A stretch of DNA of 26,394 bases, taken from Thermodesulfovibrionales bacterium. GTDB taxonomy: Bacteria > Nitrospirota > Thermodesulfovibrionia > Thermodesulfovibrionales > UBA1546. The number at the start of each line of letters is the position of its first letter. The first letter of the stretch is position 1. A model generated the notes under the pieces. The model ran no database searches. It had not been told where the DNA came from and saw only the letters and a program-made list of their open reading frames with translations. The stretch spans positions 1-26,394 of the forward strand of contig JASEHP010000005.1 of the NCBI GenBank assembly GCA_030018605.1, in the 5' to 3' direction. Positions 14,561 to 21,719 of the stretch are shown here, one piece after another. The position numbers and the translations under genes are program-made.

Positions 14561-14633
14561 AAAGTATCAAAGTATCACAGGGTCAAAGTTTTAAAGGCTC
14601 TGATGCTCTGACACTTTGACGCTTTGATACTGA
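14561..14633. repeat. Octad-word hairpin element (AAAGTATC family)
   Basis: The left arm 14561-14592 has four 8-nt words, two of them identical AAAGTATC. The right arm 14602-14633 has four complementary 8-nt words such as GACACTTT and GACGCTTT. The outer AGTATCAAAG and CTTTGATACT are a perfect 10-bp inverted repeat. It fills the thiS-thiG gap and ends 7 bp before the thiG Shine-Dalgarno region. Confidence 0.82.
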
Positions 14634-14648
14634 CTGAAAGGAGAATTT

Positions 14649-15419
14649 ATGGAAGACAAGTTAATAATCAAAGGGATAGAATTCAAATCACGCCTCTGGG
14701 TTGGGACAGGGAAGTATAGAGACCTTGAGGAGACAAAGAAAGCGATTGAGGCATCTGGCGCTGATGTTGTCACTGTTGCTGTAAGAAGGGTGAATATCAT
14801 AGACAGGAAATCCGAAAACCTGCTTGACTATATTGACCCAAAGAAATACAAGATTCTTCCGAATACTGCCGGCTGTTACAATGTTGAGGATGCCCTTAGA
14901 TATTCAAGGCTCGCAAGAGAGGCAGGGATTTCGGATATGATTAAGCTTGAGGTAATTGGAGATGAAAAGACACTCTTTCCAGATGTTATCGGCCTTCTCA
15001 ACGCTACTGAGATTCTCGCAAAGGAAGGCTTCCTTGTATTCCCATACACCAATGATGACCCAATAATGGCGAAAAGGCTTATTGATGCAGGCGCTGTTGC
15101 CGTGATGCCGTTGGCTGCTCCAATAGGCTCCGGACTTGGAATAAGGAATCCATACAATATCAAGATTATTTTAGAGACAGTGAAAGCTCCTGTTATCGTG
15201 GACGCTGGTGTAGGAACTGCATCTGACGTTGCTGTTGCGATGGAATTAGGCTGTGATGCGGTGCTTCTTAACACTGCGATTGCAGGGGCAAAAGATCCGA
15301 TTGCGATGGCAAGCGCTATGAAACATGCGGTGATTGCAGGCAGGCTTGCGTATAAGGCAGGCAGAATTCCTAAAAAACTTTATGCCGCTGCGAGCAGTCC
15401 GATTGAGGGAATGCTATAA
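14649..15419 (+). CDS. thiG: Thiazole synthase
   Basis: Builds the thiazole phosphate of thiamine from 1-deoxy-xylulose 5-phosphate, ThiS thiocarboxylate and dehydroglycine. The 256-residue TIM barrel shows SRLWVGTGKYRDLEE near the start, VTVAVRRVNI, the substrate-imine lysine in MIKLEVIGD, and the phosphate-binding end PVIVDAGVGTASDVAVAMEL with VLLNTAIAGAKDP. AAGGAG stands 5 nt before the ATG. It follows thiS after an octad hairpin and precedes thiE. The dehydroglycine source (thiH or thiO) is not in the window. Confidence 0.97.
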   Translation: MEDKLIIKGIEFKSRLWVGTGKYRDLEETKKAIEASGADVVTVAVRRVNIIDRKSENLLDYIDPKKYKILPNTAGCYNVEDALRYSRLAREAGISDMIKLEVIGDEKTLFPDVIGLLNATEILAKEGFLVFPYTNDDPIMAKRLIDAGAVAVMPLAAPIGSGLGIRNPYNIKIILETVKAPVIVDAGVGTASDVAVAMELGCDAVLLNTAIAGAKDPIAMASAMKHAVIAGRLAYKAGRIPKKLYAAASSPIEGML

Positions 15420-15422
15420 GAC

Positions 15423-15521
15423 TGTGAGGCGTAAAGCGTGAAGCGTGATGAGCTGATAGATTTTAAGCTTTATCTAATTACAGACAGAAAACTCGTTACT
15501 CGTCACTTGTCACTCGTTACT
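15423..15521. repeat. Heptad arms over the thiE start (CGTRAAG / CGTYACT words)
   Basis: The left arm 15423-15450 is four 7-nt words (for example CGTAAAG, CGTGATG). It contains both the GAGG that can act as a Shine-Dalgarno and the GTG start of thiE. The right arm 15494-15521 is four complementary-type words (for example CGTTACT, CGTCACT), all inside thiE. The 43-nt loop encodes the conserved first strand of ThiE. Confidence 0.72.
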
Positions 15522-16097
15522 GTAGTTGGGAAGGCATTAAAGGGCGGTATTAAGGCTGTACAGCTTAGGGAGAAGGATTTAGGCACAAGGGAGTTACTGG
15601 ATATGGCATACAAGATGCGAGAGTTAACAAATAAATACGAGGCCAAGTTATTCATTAATGACAGGATTGATATTGCCCTATCTGTTGAGGCCGACGGCGT
15701 TCATCTTGGGCAGAATAGCATACCTGCTCATGCCGTAAGGAAGGTTGTTCACGCATCACGCATTACGCATCACGCATCACGTTTTCTTATTGGCGTGTCA
15801 ACGCACACTATTGAGGAGGCAAGAGAAGCTGAAAAATCAGGAGCTGATTTTATAACATTCGGCCCGATTTATAGTACGCCGTCAAAGCTGAAATACGGCA
15901 AGCCTATCGGGGCTGATATTATCAGAAAAGCTAAGGCTGAGATTTCAATTCCGGTTTTTGCAATTGGAGGAATAAAGCAGGATAGGATTAAAGAGGTTAT
16001 GGATGCAGGCGCTGATGGTGTTGCATTGATAAGTGGAATTTTAGGGGCTAAAGATATTAAAGAAAAGACAAAGGAGTTTTTGAAGTTGTTAGGGTAA
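15438..16097 (+). CDS. thiE: Thiamine-phosphate synthase
   Basis: Joins the pyrimidine diphosphate and thiazole phosphate to give thiamine phosphate. The 219-residue TIM barrel carries the first strand KLYLITDRK, AVQLREKDL, LFINDRIDIAL, DGVHLGQ, LIGVSTHT, FGPIYSTPSK and VFAIGGI. The GTG start at 15438 lies within a heptad repeat. Residues 105-116 (HASRITHHASRF) are translated from another heptad tract (15754-15781) and sit between the helix after DGVHLGQ and the strand LIGVSTH. They look like an in-frame insertion in a surface loop. Residues about 19-29 are also heptad-derived. All active-site segments remain, so the enzyme is probably functional. Confidence 0.95.
   Translation: MKRDELIDFKLYLITDRKLVTRHLSLVTVVGKALKGGIKAVQLREKDLGTRELLDMAYKMRELTNKYEAKLFINDRIDIALSVEADGVHLGQNSIPAHAVRKVVHASRITHHASRFLIGVSTHTIEEAREAEKSGADFITFGPIYSTPSKLKYGKPIGADIIRKAKAEISIPVFAIGGIKQDRIKEVMDAGADGVALISGILGAKDIKEKTKEFLKLLG
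15754..15781. repeat. Heptad arm inside thiE (CATCACG words)
   Basis: Four consecutive words CATCACG, CATTACG, CATCACG and CATCACG, preceded by a degenerate GTTCACG, lie in the thiE reading frame. They are the complement of the CGTRATG words at 1898-1925. No second arm is adjacent. Confidence 0.82.
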
Positions 16098-16114
16098 ATA
16101 GAGTCCATATTTTT

Positions 16115-16215
16115 GTCATTCCGGCTTGTCCGGTCGTAGCGACTCTCAGCGAAGACTCGCATCGAGAATCTTTCTTCAAGAAGGATTCCCGACGCGCTAT
16201 GCTTGCGGGAATGAC
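16115..16215. repeat. REP-like inverted repeat, GTCATTCC type
   Basis: GTCATTCCGGC at the left faces GCGGGAATGAC at the right. In the middle, GAATC-TTTCTTC-AAGAAG-GATTC forms its own hairpin (16165-16187). This is the common GTCATTCC...GGAATGAC type of bacterial intergenic repeat. It fills the thiE-thiC gap and stops just before the thiC Shine-Dalgarno region (AAGGGAG). Confidence 0.8.
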
Positions 16216-16233
16216 TGCTAAGGGAGTTTATAA

Positions 16234-17517
16234 ATGACAAGAATAGAACTGGCAAAAAAGGGAATTATCACTGATGAGGTAAAGCTTGTTGCATCTGATG
16301 AGGGGTTAACGCCTGAGCAGCTTTCAGAAGACATTGCATCAGGCGTGAGCGTTATTCCGATAAACATAAACCACAAAATAAAGCCTCTTGGTATCGGGAA
16401 GAACATGCGCACAAAAATAAATGCCAATATCGGCACCTCAAAGGACAGGATTTCAGTAGACGATGAGATGAAAAAGCTTGAAGTCCTTGTTAAATACGGC
16501 GCTGATGCCGTCATGGACTTATCAACAGGAGGGCCGACAAAAGAACTCAGGAATATGATGCTTGAGAAATCACCTGTTGCGGTGGGAACTGTGCCCATAT
16601 ATGAAGCTGCTGTTCGCGCTGCTGAAAAGAGAGGCTCTATAGCAAAGATGACTCCTGATGACCTTTTTAAAGTAATAGAAGAACACGCGGAAGAAGGCGT
16701 TGATTTTATTACTGTTCATTCGGGACTCACAATGAAGGCAGTAGAGAGATTGAAAAAAGAAGGAAGGATTCTAGACATAGTGAGCAGGGGAGGCTCATTC
16801 CTCCTTGAATGGATGATATATAACGAAAAGGAAAACCCTCTTCTTGAACAGTATGACAGGCTATTGGAAATTGCATATAGGTATGACATGACGTTAAGCC
16901 TTGGCGACGGGATGCGTCCGGGATGCCTTGCAGATGCAACAGACAGGACGCAGATAGAGGAACTCCTCACGCTCGGAGAACTGAGGGATTTGGCTGTGGA
17001 GAAAAATGTGCAGGTGATTATTGAAGGTCCAGGACATGTTCCATTGAATCAGGTTGAACTTAATGTAAAGCTCGAAAAAGAGATTTGCAAAGGAGCGCCG
17101 TTTTATGTACTTGGGCCATTGGTAACAGACATAGGAATGGGTTACGACCACATAACAGCAGCTATCGGAGGCGCTATTGCAGGAGCAGCAGGAGCGGATT
17201 TTCTCTGTTATGTTACGCCCTCAGAGCATATAAGGCTTCCGACTATAGAGGATGTTAAAGAAGGAGTTATCGTATCAAAACTTGCAGCACATGCCGCTGA
17301 TATTGCAAAAGGCATTAAAGGAGCGATTGACAAAGACATTCAAATGGCAAAATGCAGGAAAGCGCTTGACTGGAACGGACAGATTGCCTTAAGCCTTAAT
17401 CCTGAAAAAGTGAAGGAGTGGCGTGCAGGGATTCCTCCGACAGAAAGCGAGGTCTGCAGCATGTGCGGAGAATTCTGCGCGATAAGGACTGTCGAGAGGG
17501 CGCTGAAGAAAAAATAA
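16234..17517 (+). CDS. thiC: Phosphomethylpyrimidine synthase (radical SAM)
   Basis: Rearranges aminoimidazole ribotide to the hydroxymethylpyrimidine phosphate of thiamine. The 427-residue length is that of the short ThiC form. Visible are SVIPININHKIKPLGIGKN near residues 39-57, NANIGTS, DLSTGGPTKELR, VPIYEAAVRAAEKRGS, LSLGDGMRPGCLADATD, EGPGHVPLNQV, and the C-terminal cluster motif with Cys408, Cys411 and Cys415 (CSMCGEFC), which has one residue less between the last two Cys than the enterobacterial form. The paralogue BzaF (benzimidazole synthesis) is the alternative, but the TPP riboswitch operon favours ThiC. The start has AAGGGAG about 8 nt upstream. Confidence 0.94.
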   Translation: MTRIELAKKGIITDEVKLVASDEGLTPEQLSEDIASGVSVIPININHKIKPLGIGKNMRTKINANIGTSKDRISVDDEMKKLEVLVKYGADAVMDLSTGGPTKELRNMMLEKSPVAVGTVPIYEAAVRAAEKRGSIAKMTPDDLFKVIEEHAEEGVDFITVHSGLTMKAVERLKKEGRILDIVSRGGSFLLEWMIYNEKENPLLEQYDRLLEIAYRYDMTLSLGDGMRPGCLADATDRTQIEELLTLGELRDLAVEKNVQVIIEGPGHVPLNQVELNVKLEKEICKGAPFYVLGPLVTDIGMGYDHITAAIGGAIAGAAGADFLCYVTPSEHIRLPTIEDVKEGVIVSKLAAHAADIAKGIKGAIDKDIQMAKCRKALDWNGQIALSLNPEKVKEWRAGIPPTESEVCSMCGEFCAIRTVERALKKK

Positions 17518-17543
17518 AAATTAAAAGTTAAAAATGTAAGATT
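17515..17543. repeat. Heptad single arm at the thiC stop (TAAAAAT words)
   Basis: Beginning with the TAA stop of thiC, the words TAAAAAT, TAAAAGT and TAAAAAT follow each other. The 21-nt core (17515-17535) is repeated perfectly, in inverted orientation, after def at 18727-18747. Confidence 0.75.
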
Positions 17544-17566
17544 AAGGAACTCGTTAATTTTTGCGT

Positions 17567-18115
17567 TTAGGATGGTTCCTTAAATAATTCTACCCACTCA
17601 TCGAACTGCCCGAGTTTATCTTCCCCGAATCTCGCTATAAATCCTCTTGCTTTTGAGATTGGTTTTTCTTTGACCGGTTCATTGTCCTTTGAAAAGAATT
17701 TATCGGCAAAGCATATAATTTTTTCTTCTATGGTGGTTGGTATCATGTCTCTTTTTGGAATAGGGAAATTGTTTTTTTCTATGTCTGCGATTGTAAGCCC
17801 GACACCTATATGTGTCTCGCATACGATTGCGTGTTTTGGGAATCCCTCTTTCTCCAGAAGTTCTCTGCCGAGATAGCCGTGACATATGTAGGGTTTGTCT
17901 CCGAAACATCCAATTTGGGGAGCTTTGGTGAGAAATATGCCTATGTCATGCAGCATTGCTGCCTCTTCAATAAATTTTATATCAGGATTCAGATGCTTGA
18001 CCCTCTCAGCAATTTCAACTGCCTTTTTTGCCACCATTTTGCTGTGCTGAATAAGGAACTTATATGCCTCGGATTCTGGATTGTAATATTTTCTGATTAT
18101 CTCTATCGGATGCAT
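17567..18115 (-). CDS. HD-domain phosphohydrolase
   Basis: A 182-residue cytosolic protein with an HD metal-dependent phosphohydrolase domain: His24 in LIQHSKMVA, His56-Asp57 in AAMLHDIGIF, His79 in ICHGYLG, His95 and His102 in CETHIGVG, and the late aspartate in IICFADKFF. This matches small uncharacterised HD proteins often annotated as hydrolases of nucleotides or phosphate esters. The actual substrate cannot be told. It runs opposite to its neighbours and shares a 93-bp divergent gap with def, which holds a strong hairpin. No Shine-Dalgarno is evident before the ATG. Confidence 0.85.
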   Translation of the reverse strand: MHPIEIIRKYYNPESEAYKFLIQHSKMVAKKAVEIAERVKHLNPDIKFIEEAAMLHDIGIFLTKAPQIGCFGDKPYICHGYLGRELLEKEGFPKHAIVCETHIGVGLTIADIEKNNFPIPKRDMIPTTIEEKIICFADKFFSKDNEPVKEKPISKARGFIARFGEDKLGQFDEWVELFKEPS

Positions 18116-18124
18116 GGAGTATTC

Positions 18125-18166
18125 TAACAGATTTGAATAAGGGAGGCATTTCCCTTATTCCTGTTA
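18125..18166. other. Two-part perfect hairpin in the divergent HD-def gap
   Basis: GAATAAGGGA (18135-18144) and TCCCTTATTC (18151-18160) form a perfect 10-bp stem with a 6-nt loop. TAACAG (18125) and CTGTTA (18161-18166) extend it after a 4-nt bulge. It lies upstream of both divergent genes, so it is an operator or structural site rather than a terminator; no T-run follows. Confidence 0.6.
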
Positions 18167-18197
18167 TTATCATTTCTTCGCTTAGCTTAAAATGGTT

Positions 18198-18203
18198 TAT
18201 AAT
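18198..18203 (+). promoter_or_regulatory. -10 box immediately before def
   Basis: A perfect TATAAT ends 5 bp before the def ATG at 18209. If used, transcription begins at the start codon. No convincing -35 box is seen 17 bp upstream, and AAAGG is too close to the ATG to act as a normal Shine-Dalgarno. Confidence 0.4.
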
Positions 18204-18208
18204 AAAGG

Positions 18209-18727
18209 ATGGCGGTGCTTGAGATTAAAAGATATCCTGAAAAGATATTAAAGGAAAAAACTGCTCCTGTTATTGACATAAACAGCAACATCCAAAGATT
18301 GATAGATGACATGATAGAAACAATGTATGCTGCGAAAGGTGTTGGCCTTGCAGCTAATCAGGTTGGAGTTTCAAAGAGGCTGTGCGTAATAGATGTAAGC
18401 GTGGCTGATGAAAAAACACCCCTTATGGTACTAATAAACCCGGAGATTGTTGCAAGAAAAGGCTCTGTTGAGGCTGAAGAGGGGTGTCTCAGTATCCATG
18501 AGTACAGGGCAAAGGTAAAAAGGGCAGAGGAGGTTCTGGTAAAGGGTTTTGACAGAAAAGGCAACCCCGTAGAGATAGCAGGCGGAGACCTTCTTGCAAG
18601 GGCGCTTCAGCATGAGATAGACCATCTTGACGGATTACTCTTCATTGACAGGCTGAGCCCCATCAAGAGAGAGTTTTTTAAAAAGCGCTATAAAAAAACT
18701 TTAAGCGGTAAATTTAAGGAATCATAA
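18209..18727 (+). CDS. def: Peptide deformylase
   Basis: Removes the N-formyl group from nascent proteins. The 172-residue enzyme has all three family motifs: GVGLAANQVG at 44-53, EGCLS with metal ligand Cys93, and QHEIDHLDG with His135, Glu136 and His139. The start MAVLEIKRYPEKILKE is typical, so the ATG is right even without a Shine-Dalgarno. It is followed by fmt, the enzyme that adds the formyl group, after a 39-bp heptad repeat. The last base of its stop begins the repeat core. Confidence 0.97.
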   Translation: MAVLEIKRYPEKILKEKTAPVIDINSNIQRLIDDMIETMYAAKGVGLAANQVGVSKRLCVIDVSVADEKTPLMVLINPEIVARKGSVEAEEGCLSIHEYRAKVKRAEEVLVKGFDRKGNPVEIAGGDLLARALQHEIDHLDGLLFIDRLSPIKREFFKKRYKKTLSGKFKES

Positions 18728-18753
18728 TTTTTAACTTTTAATTTTTAATTTTA
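18726..18753. repeat. Heptad single arm at the def stop (AATTTTT words)
   Basis: Four 7-nt words AATTTTT, AACTTTT, AATTTTT and AATTTTA start within the def stop codon. The core at 18727-18747 is the exact reverse complement of 17515-17535 at the thiC stop. Confidence 0.78.
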
Positions 18754-18766
18754 AACCCGGAGATAA

Positions 18767-19693
18767 ATGCGCATAATCTTCTTTGGCACCCCTTTATTTG
18801 CAGTCCCGTCGCTTAAAGTGCTAATTCAGGCTGGAGAAGAAATCTCTGCAGTTGTAACACAACCTGACAGGAAAAAGGGAAGGGGGCATCTGTTTTCGCA
18901 GCCGCCTGTAAAGGAACTCGCAGTGGAAAACGGCATACGTGTACTGCAGCCTGAGAGAATGAATGATGCTGCTTTTCTGAATGAACTTTCATCAATCAAG
19001 CCCGAACTTATAGCAGTTGTGGCTTACGGAAAGATTCTTACGGAGGATATCCTCAGGCTTCCTGCGCTGGGCTGCATAAATGTCCATGCATCGCTTCTTC
19101 CAAAATACAGGGGCGCTGCTCCGATTGCATGGGCGATACTAAATGGCGAGAGAAAGACCGGCATTACGACAATGCTTATGGATAAAGGGCTTGACAGAGG
19201 TGACATCATGCTTCAGGAAGAACTTCAAATTAGCGGTGACGATACAACTGAAACCCTGAGCATCAGGTTGTCTGAACTTGGAGCAGCGCTTTTGATTAAG
19301 ACTATAGGGAAAATAAAAGACGGCTCATTGAAACCACGGAAACAGTCGGGCGAGGCTTCTTATGCGCCTGTTATCAAAAAAGAGAATGGTCTGGTCAGAT
19401 GGTCAAAGACGGCTTTAGAACTTTACAATTTTGTAAGAGGAATGCGCCCATGGCCAGGAGCATATTGTTATTTGGATGGGGAAATGATTAAACTTATAAA
19501 AGTTAAGACAGTTGCCGGTTCCGGAATACCCGGGAGGATAGAAAAAGCAGAGGGCGGTGAATTACTTGTGGGCACAGCAGACGGACTGCTCTCAATTCTC
19601 GAACTCCAGCCCCAGAATAAAAAAGTGATGCCGGCAAAGGCGTTTCTTCAGGGCAGGAATATAAAGGAAGGGATGTATCTCAATGAGCCGTAG
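18767..19693 (+). CDS. fmt: Methionyl-tRNA formyltransferase
   Basis: Formylates initiator Met-tRNA using 10-formyltetrahydrofolate. The 308-residue protein begins MRIIFFGTPLFAVPSL and carries the catalytic Asn105 and His107 in INVHASLLPKYRGAAPI and the GLDRGD loop with the catalytic aspartate (about 143). The C-terminal tRNA-binding domain is complete. CCGGAG lies 4-5 nt before the ATG. Its end overlaps the DUF116 gene by 11 bp. Confidence 0.97.
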   Translation: MRIIFFGTPLFAVPSLKVLIQAGEEISAVVTQPDRKKGRGHLFSQPPVKELAVENGIRVLQPERMNDAAFLNELSSIKPELIAVVAYGKILTEDILRLPALGCINVHASLLPKYRGAAPIAWAILNGERKTGITTMLMDKGLDRGDIMLQEELQISGDDTTETLSIRLSELGAALLIKTIGKIKDGSLKPRKQSGEASYAPVIKKENGLVRWSKTALELYNFVRGMRPWPGAYCYLDGEMIKLIKVKTVAGSGIPGRIEKAEGGELLVGTADGLLSILELQPQNKKVMPAKAFLQGRNIKEGMYLNEP

Positions 19694-20210
19694 ATGGATA
19701 AGGGGATTGGCGTTGAGGTTTTTGTATCCCATGCTTATGGTTATCGGCTCTTTCAGAAAGGATAAGAAAGAGCAATTGCAGGGATTTATTATAAATCTTA
19801 ACAACAGGCTTGTCAGGGCTGAAAATCCGAAAACAAAAAAAATACTGTTACTCTTGCCGCACTGTATTCAGATAGATGAATGCACAATAAGGCTTACGCA
19901 TAATATATATAACTGTGAGGGATGCGGCAAGTGCGAGATAAAAGACCTTATTCAGATTGCTGATGAGAATAAGCTCAATCTTTCTGTCGCTACAGGCGGT
20001 ACGCTTGCAAGGAGGATTGTAAAGGATTTAATGCCAGAGGCGATAGTTGCTGTTGCCTGTGAAACAGACCTTAGCAGCGGAATTGTTGATATCTATCCTT
20101 TGCCTGTACTGGGGGTTCCAAACGAACGGCCTTTTGGCCCCTGCCTCAATACGCAGGTAGATTTAGAGAAGGTGAAAGAAGCGATAAGATTTCTCAGCAG
20201 AGATGCGTAA
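19683..20210 (+). CDS. DUF116-family protein
   Basis: A 175-residue protein of the DUF116 family, found next to fmt in many anaerobic bacteria. A basic, partly hydrophobic N-terminus (1-23) may touch the membrane. The conserved core has a cysteine set suited to a metal or Fe-S cluster: Cys61 and Cys67 in LLPHCIQIDEC, Cys78, Cys81 and Cys84 in YNCEGCGKC, Cys126 in VAVACETDLSSG and Cys154 in FGPCLNT. The SVATGGTLARRIVKDL segment is also diagnostic. Function is not established. It overlaps fmt by 11 bp, so it is co-translated with it and may serve in translation initiation or one-carbon metabolism; this is inference. Confidence 0.87.
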   Translation: MSRRWIRGLALRFLYPMLMVIGSFRKDKKEQLQGFIINLNNRLVRAENPKTKKILLLLPHCIQIDECTIRLTHNIYNCEGCGKCEIKDLIQIADENKLNLSVATGGTLARRIVKDLMPEAIVAVACETDLSSGIVDIYPLPVLGVPNERPFGPCLNTQVDLEKVKEAIRFLSRDA

Positions 20211-20215
20211 TATCC

Positions 20216-20245
20216 TTGACAAAATTATCTTTAAAAACCTATAGT
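20216..20245 (+). promoter_or_regulatory. Candidate promoter of the dsrABD operon
   Basis: A perfect -35 TTGACA (20216-20221) and -10 TATAGT (20240-20245) are 18 bp apart, giving a leader of about 210 nt before dsrA. The leader contains two TGATATAA copies 12 bp apart (20293 and 20305), a CCACAGTGG palindrome (20320-20328), and weaker boxes (TTGACC at 20376, TATAAA at 20438) that could be a second, closer promoter. No reading frame is seen there. Confidence 0.6.
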
Positions 20246-20465
20246 TATAACATATTTTGATGACATTTCCTTAGCCGGAGGCATTTAGCATTTGATATAA
20301 AGTCTGATATAACACTTGGCCACAGTGGACTTATTGGTAATAAATAATTATGATTTGTAAATTAATTTTTTTTATTTGACCATTAGACGGAAGGTGTTTT
20401 AATCTGTTTAGCTTACATTTTTTCACTAAATTTAGGCTATAAAAACCACACGGAGGAGGAATTTG

Positions 20466-21692
20466 ATGAAGAAGTATAATACGCCTTTGATTGATGACCT
20501 TGAAAAAGGTCCGTGGCCAAGCTTTGTCACAGAGATGAAAAAAGCCGCCAAGAACAACGAGATGGCAAATGACGCTCTCGGTCATCTTGAAAAATGTTAC
20601 AGCACCAAGGTTGGATACTGGAAACACGGCGGTATAGTCGGCGTACTCGGCTATGGCGGCGGCGTTATCGGAAGATATTCAGAATTAGGCGGGGAATTTC
20701 CAGGTGTAGCGCATTTCCATACCGTGAGATTAAACCAGCCGAGCGGATTTTTCTACACAAGCAAGGCGCTGAAAGAAATATGCGATATATGGGATAAATA
20801 CGGAAGCGGTCTTACAAATATGCATGGTTCAACAGGCGATATCGTACTCTTAGGCACAAAGACAGATGCGCTTGAGGCGATTTTTGCCGAATATTCGTCC
20901 CGTGGTTGGGACCTCGGAGGTTCAGGTTCAGCCCTGAGAACGCCAAGCTGCTGTATCGGACCTGCAAGATGCGAATGGGCAAATTATGATACGCTTGACC
21001 TCACATATGCGCTCACACAGGAATTCCAGGATGAACTCCACAGGCCGACATTTTCATATAAATTCAAGATAAAGGCGTCAGGCTGCGCATGCGACTGTGT
21101 CGCATCCATAGCACGCGCCGATATGTCCATTATCGGCACATGGAAGGGCGATATAAAGATTGATCAGGCCGAAGTGAAGAATTATGCAAAGACAATGGAT
21201 ATAAATGCAGAAATTGTAAACATGTGCCCTACACAATGCATGAGCTATGACGGCAAAGAACTTAAGATAAATAATGCCGAATGCAACAGGTGTATGCACT
21301 GCATAACAAGGATGACAAAGGCATTGAAACCGAGCGGCGAGAGAGGGGCAACAATATGTATTGGAAGTAAGGCTCCTATCGTTGTCGGTTCACTGCTTTC
21401 ATGGGTCATCGTGCCGTTTATCAAGGTTGAGCCGCCTTATACCGAGCTCAAAGACCTTATCAGAAAGATATGGGAATGGTGGGATGATAATGCAAAACCC
21501 AGAGAGAGAATAGGCGAGGTTATAGAGATGAAGGGCATGAGGTCGTTCCTTGAAGCAATCGGAGTGCAGCCTCAGCCTCAGCAGATTAAGGAACCGAGGA
21601 AGGATCCGTTCATGTTCTATACGGATGAAGATATAGCTGCTTACAAAGCTAAGGAAGCAGAAGAAAAGAAAACAGGAAAGTATAAATTTTAA
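20466..21692 (+). CDS. dsrA: Dissimilatory sulfite reductase alpha subunit
   Basis: Part of the cytoplasmic DsrAB complex that reduces sulfite with siroheme and [4Fe-4S] clusters. The 408-residue protein has the siroheme-cluster cysteines Cys163 and Cys169 (CCIGPARCEWAN) and Cys207 and Cys211 (SGCACDC), then the inserted ferredoxin domain with Cys254 or Cys258 and Cys273, Cys276 and Cys279 (ECNRCMHC). Upstream GWDLGGSGSALRTP is typical of DsrA. The ATG at 20466, five bases after GGAGGAGGA, is preferred to the TTG one codon earlier. The sequence looks like the bacterial reductive type; dsrD downstream supports that direction. Confidence 0.97.
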   Translation: MKKYNTPLIDDLEKGPWPSFVTEMKKAAKNNEMANDALGHLEKCYSTKVGYWKHGGIVGVLGYGGGVIGRYSELGGEFPGVAHFHTVRLNQPSGFFYTSKALKEICDIWDKYGSGLTNMHGSTGDIVLLGTKTDALEAIFAEYSSRGWDLGGSGSALRTPSCCIGPARCEWANYDTLDLTYALTQEFQDELHRPTFSYKFKIKASGCACDCVASIARADMSIIGTWKGDIKIDQAEVKNYAKTMDINAEIVNMCPTQCMSYDGKELKINNAECNRCMHCITRMTKALKPSGERGATICIGSKAPIVVGSLLSWVIVPFIKVEPPYTELKDLIRKIWEWWDDNAKPRERIGEVIEMKGMRSFLEAIGVQPQPQQIKEPRKDPFMFYTDEDIAAYKAKEAEEKKTGKYKF

Positions 21693-21719
21693 TAAAATTT
21701 AATAGGGAGGATATTTAAG

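Noticed and set aside
16234..17517. thiC as the benzimidazole synthase paralogue BzaF
   Set aside because: It is the last gene of a TPP-riboswitch operon with thiS, thiG and thiE and has normal ThiC motifs; no cobalamin lower-ligand genes are near.
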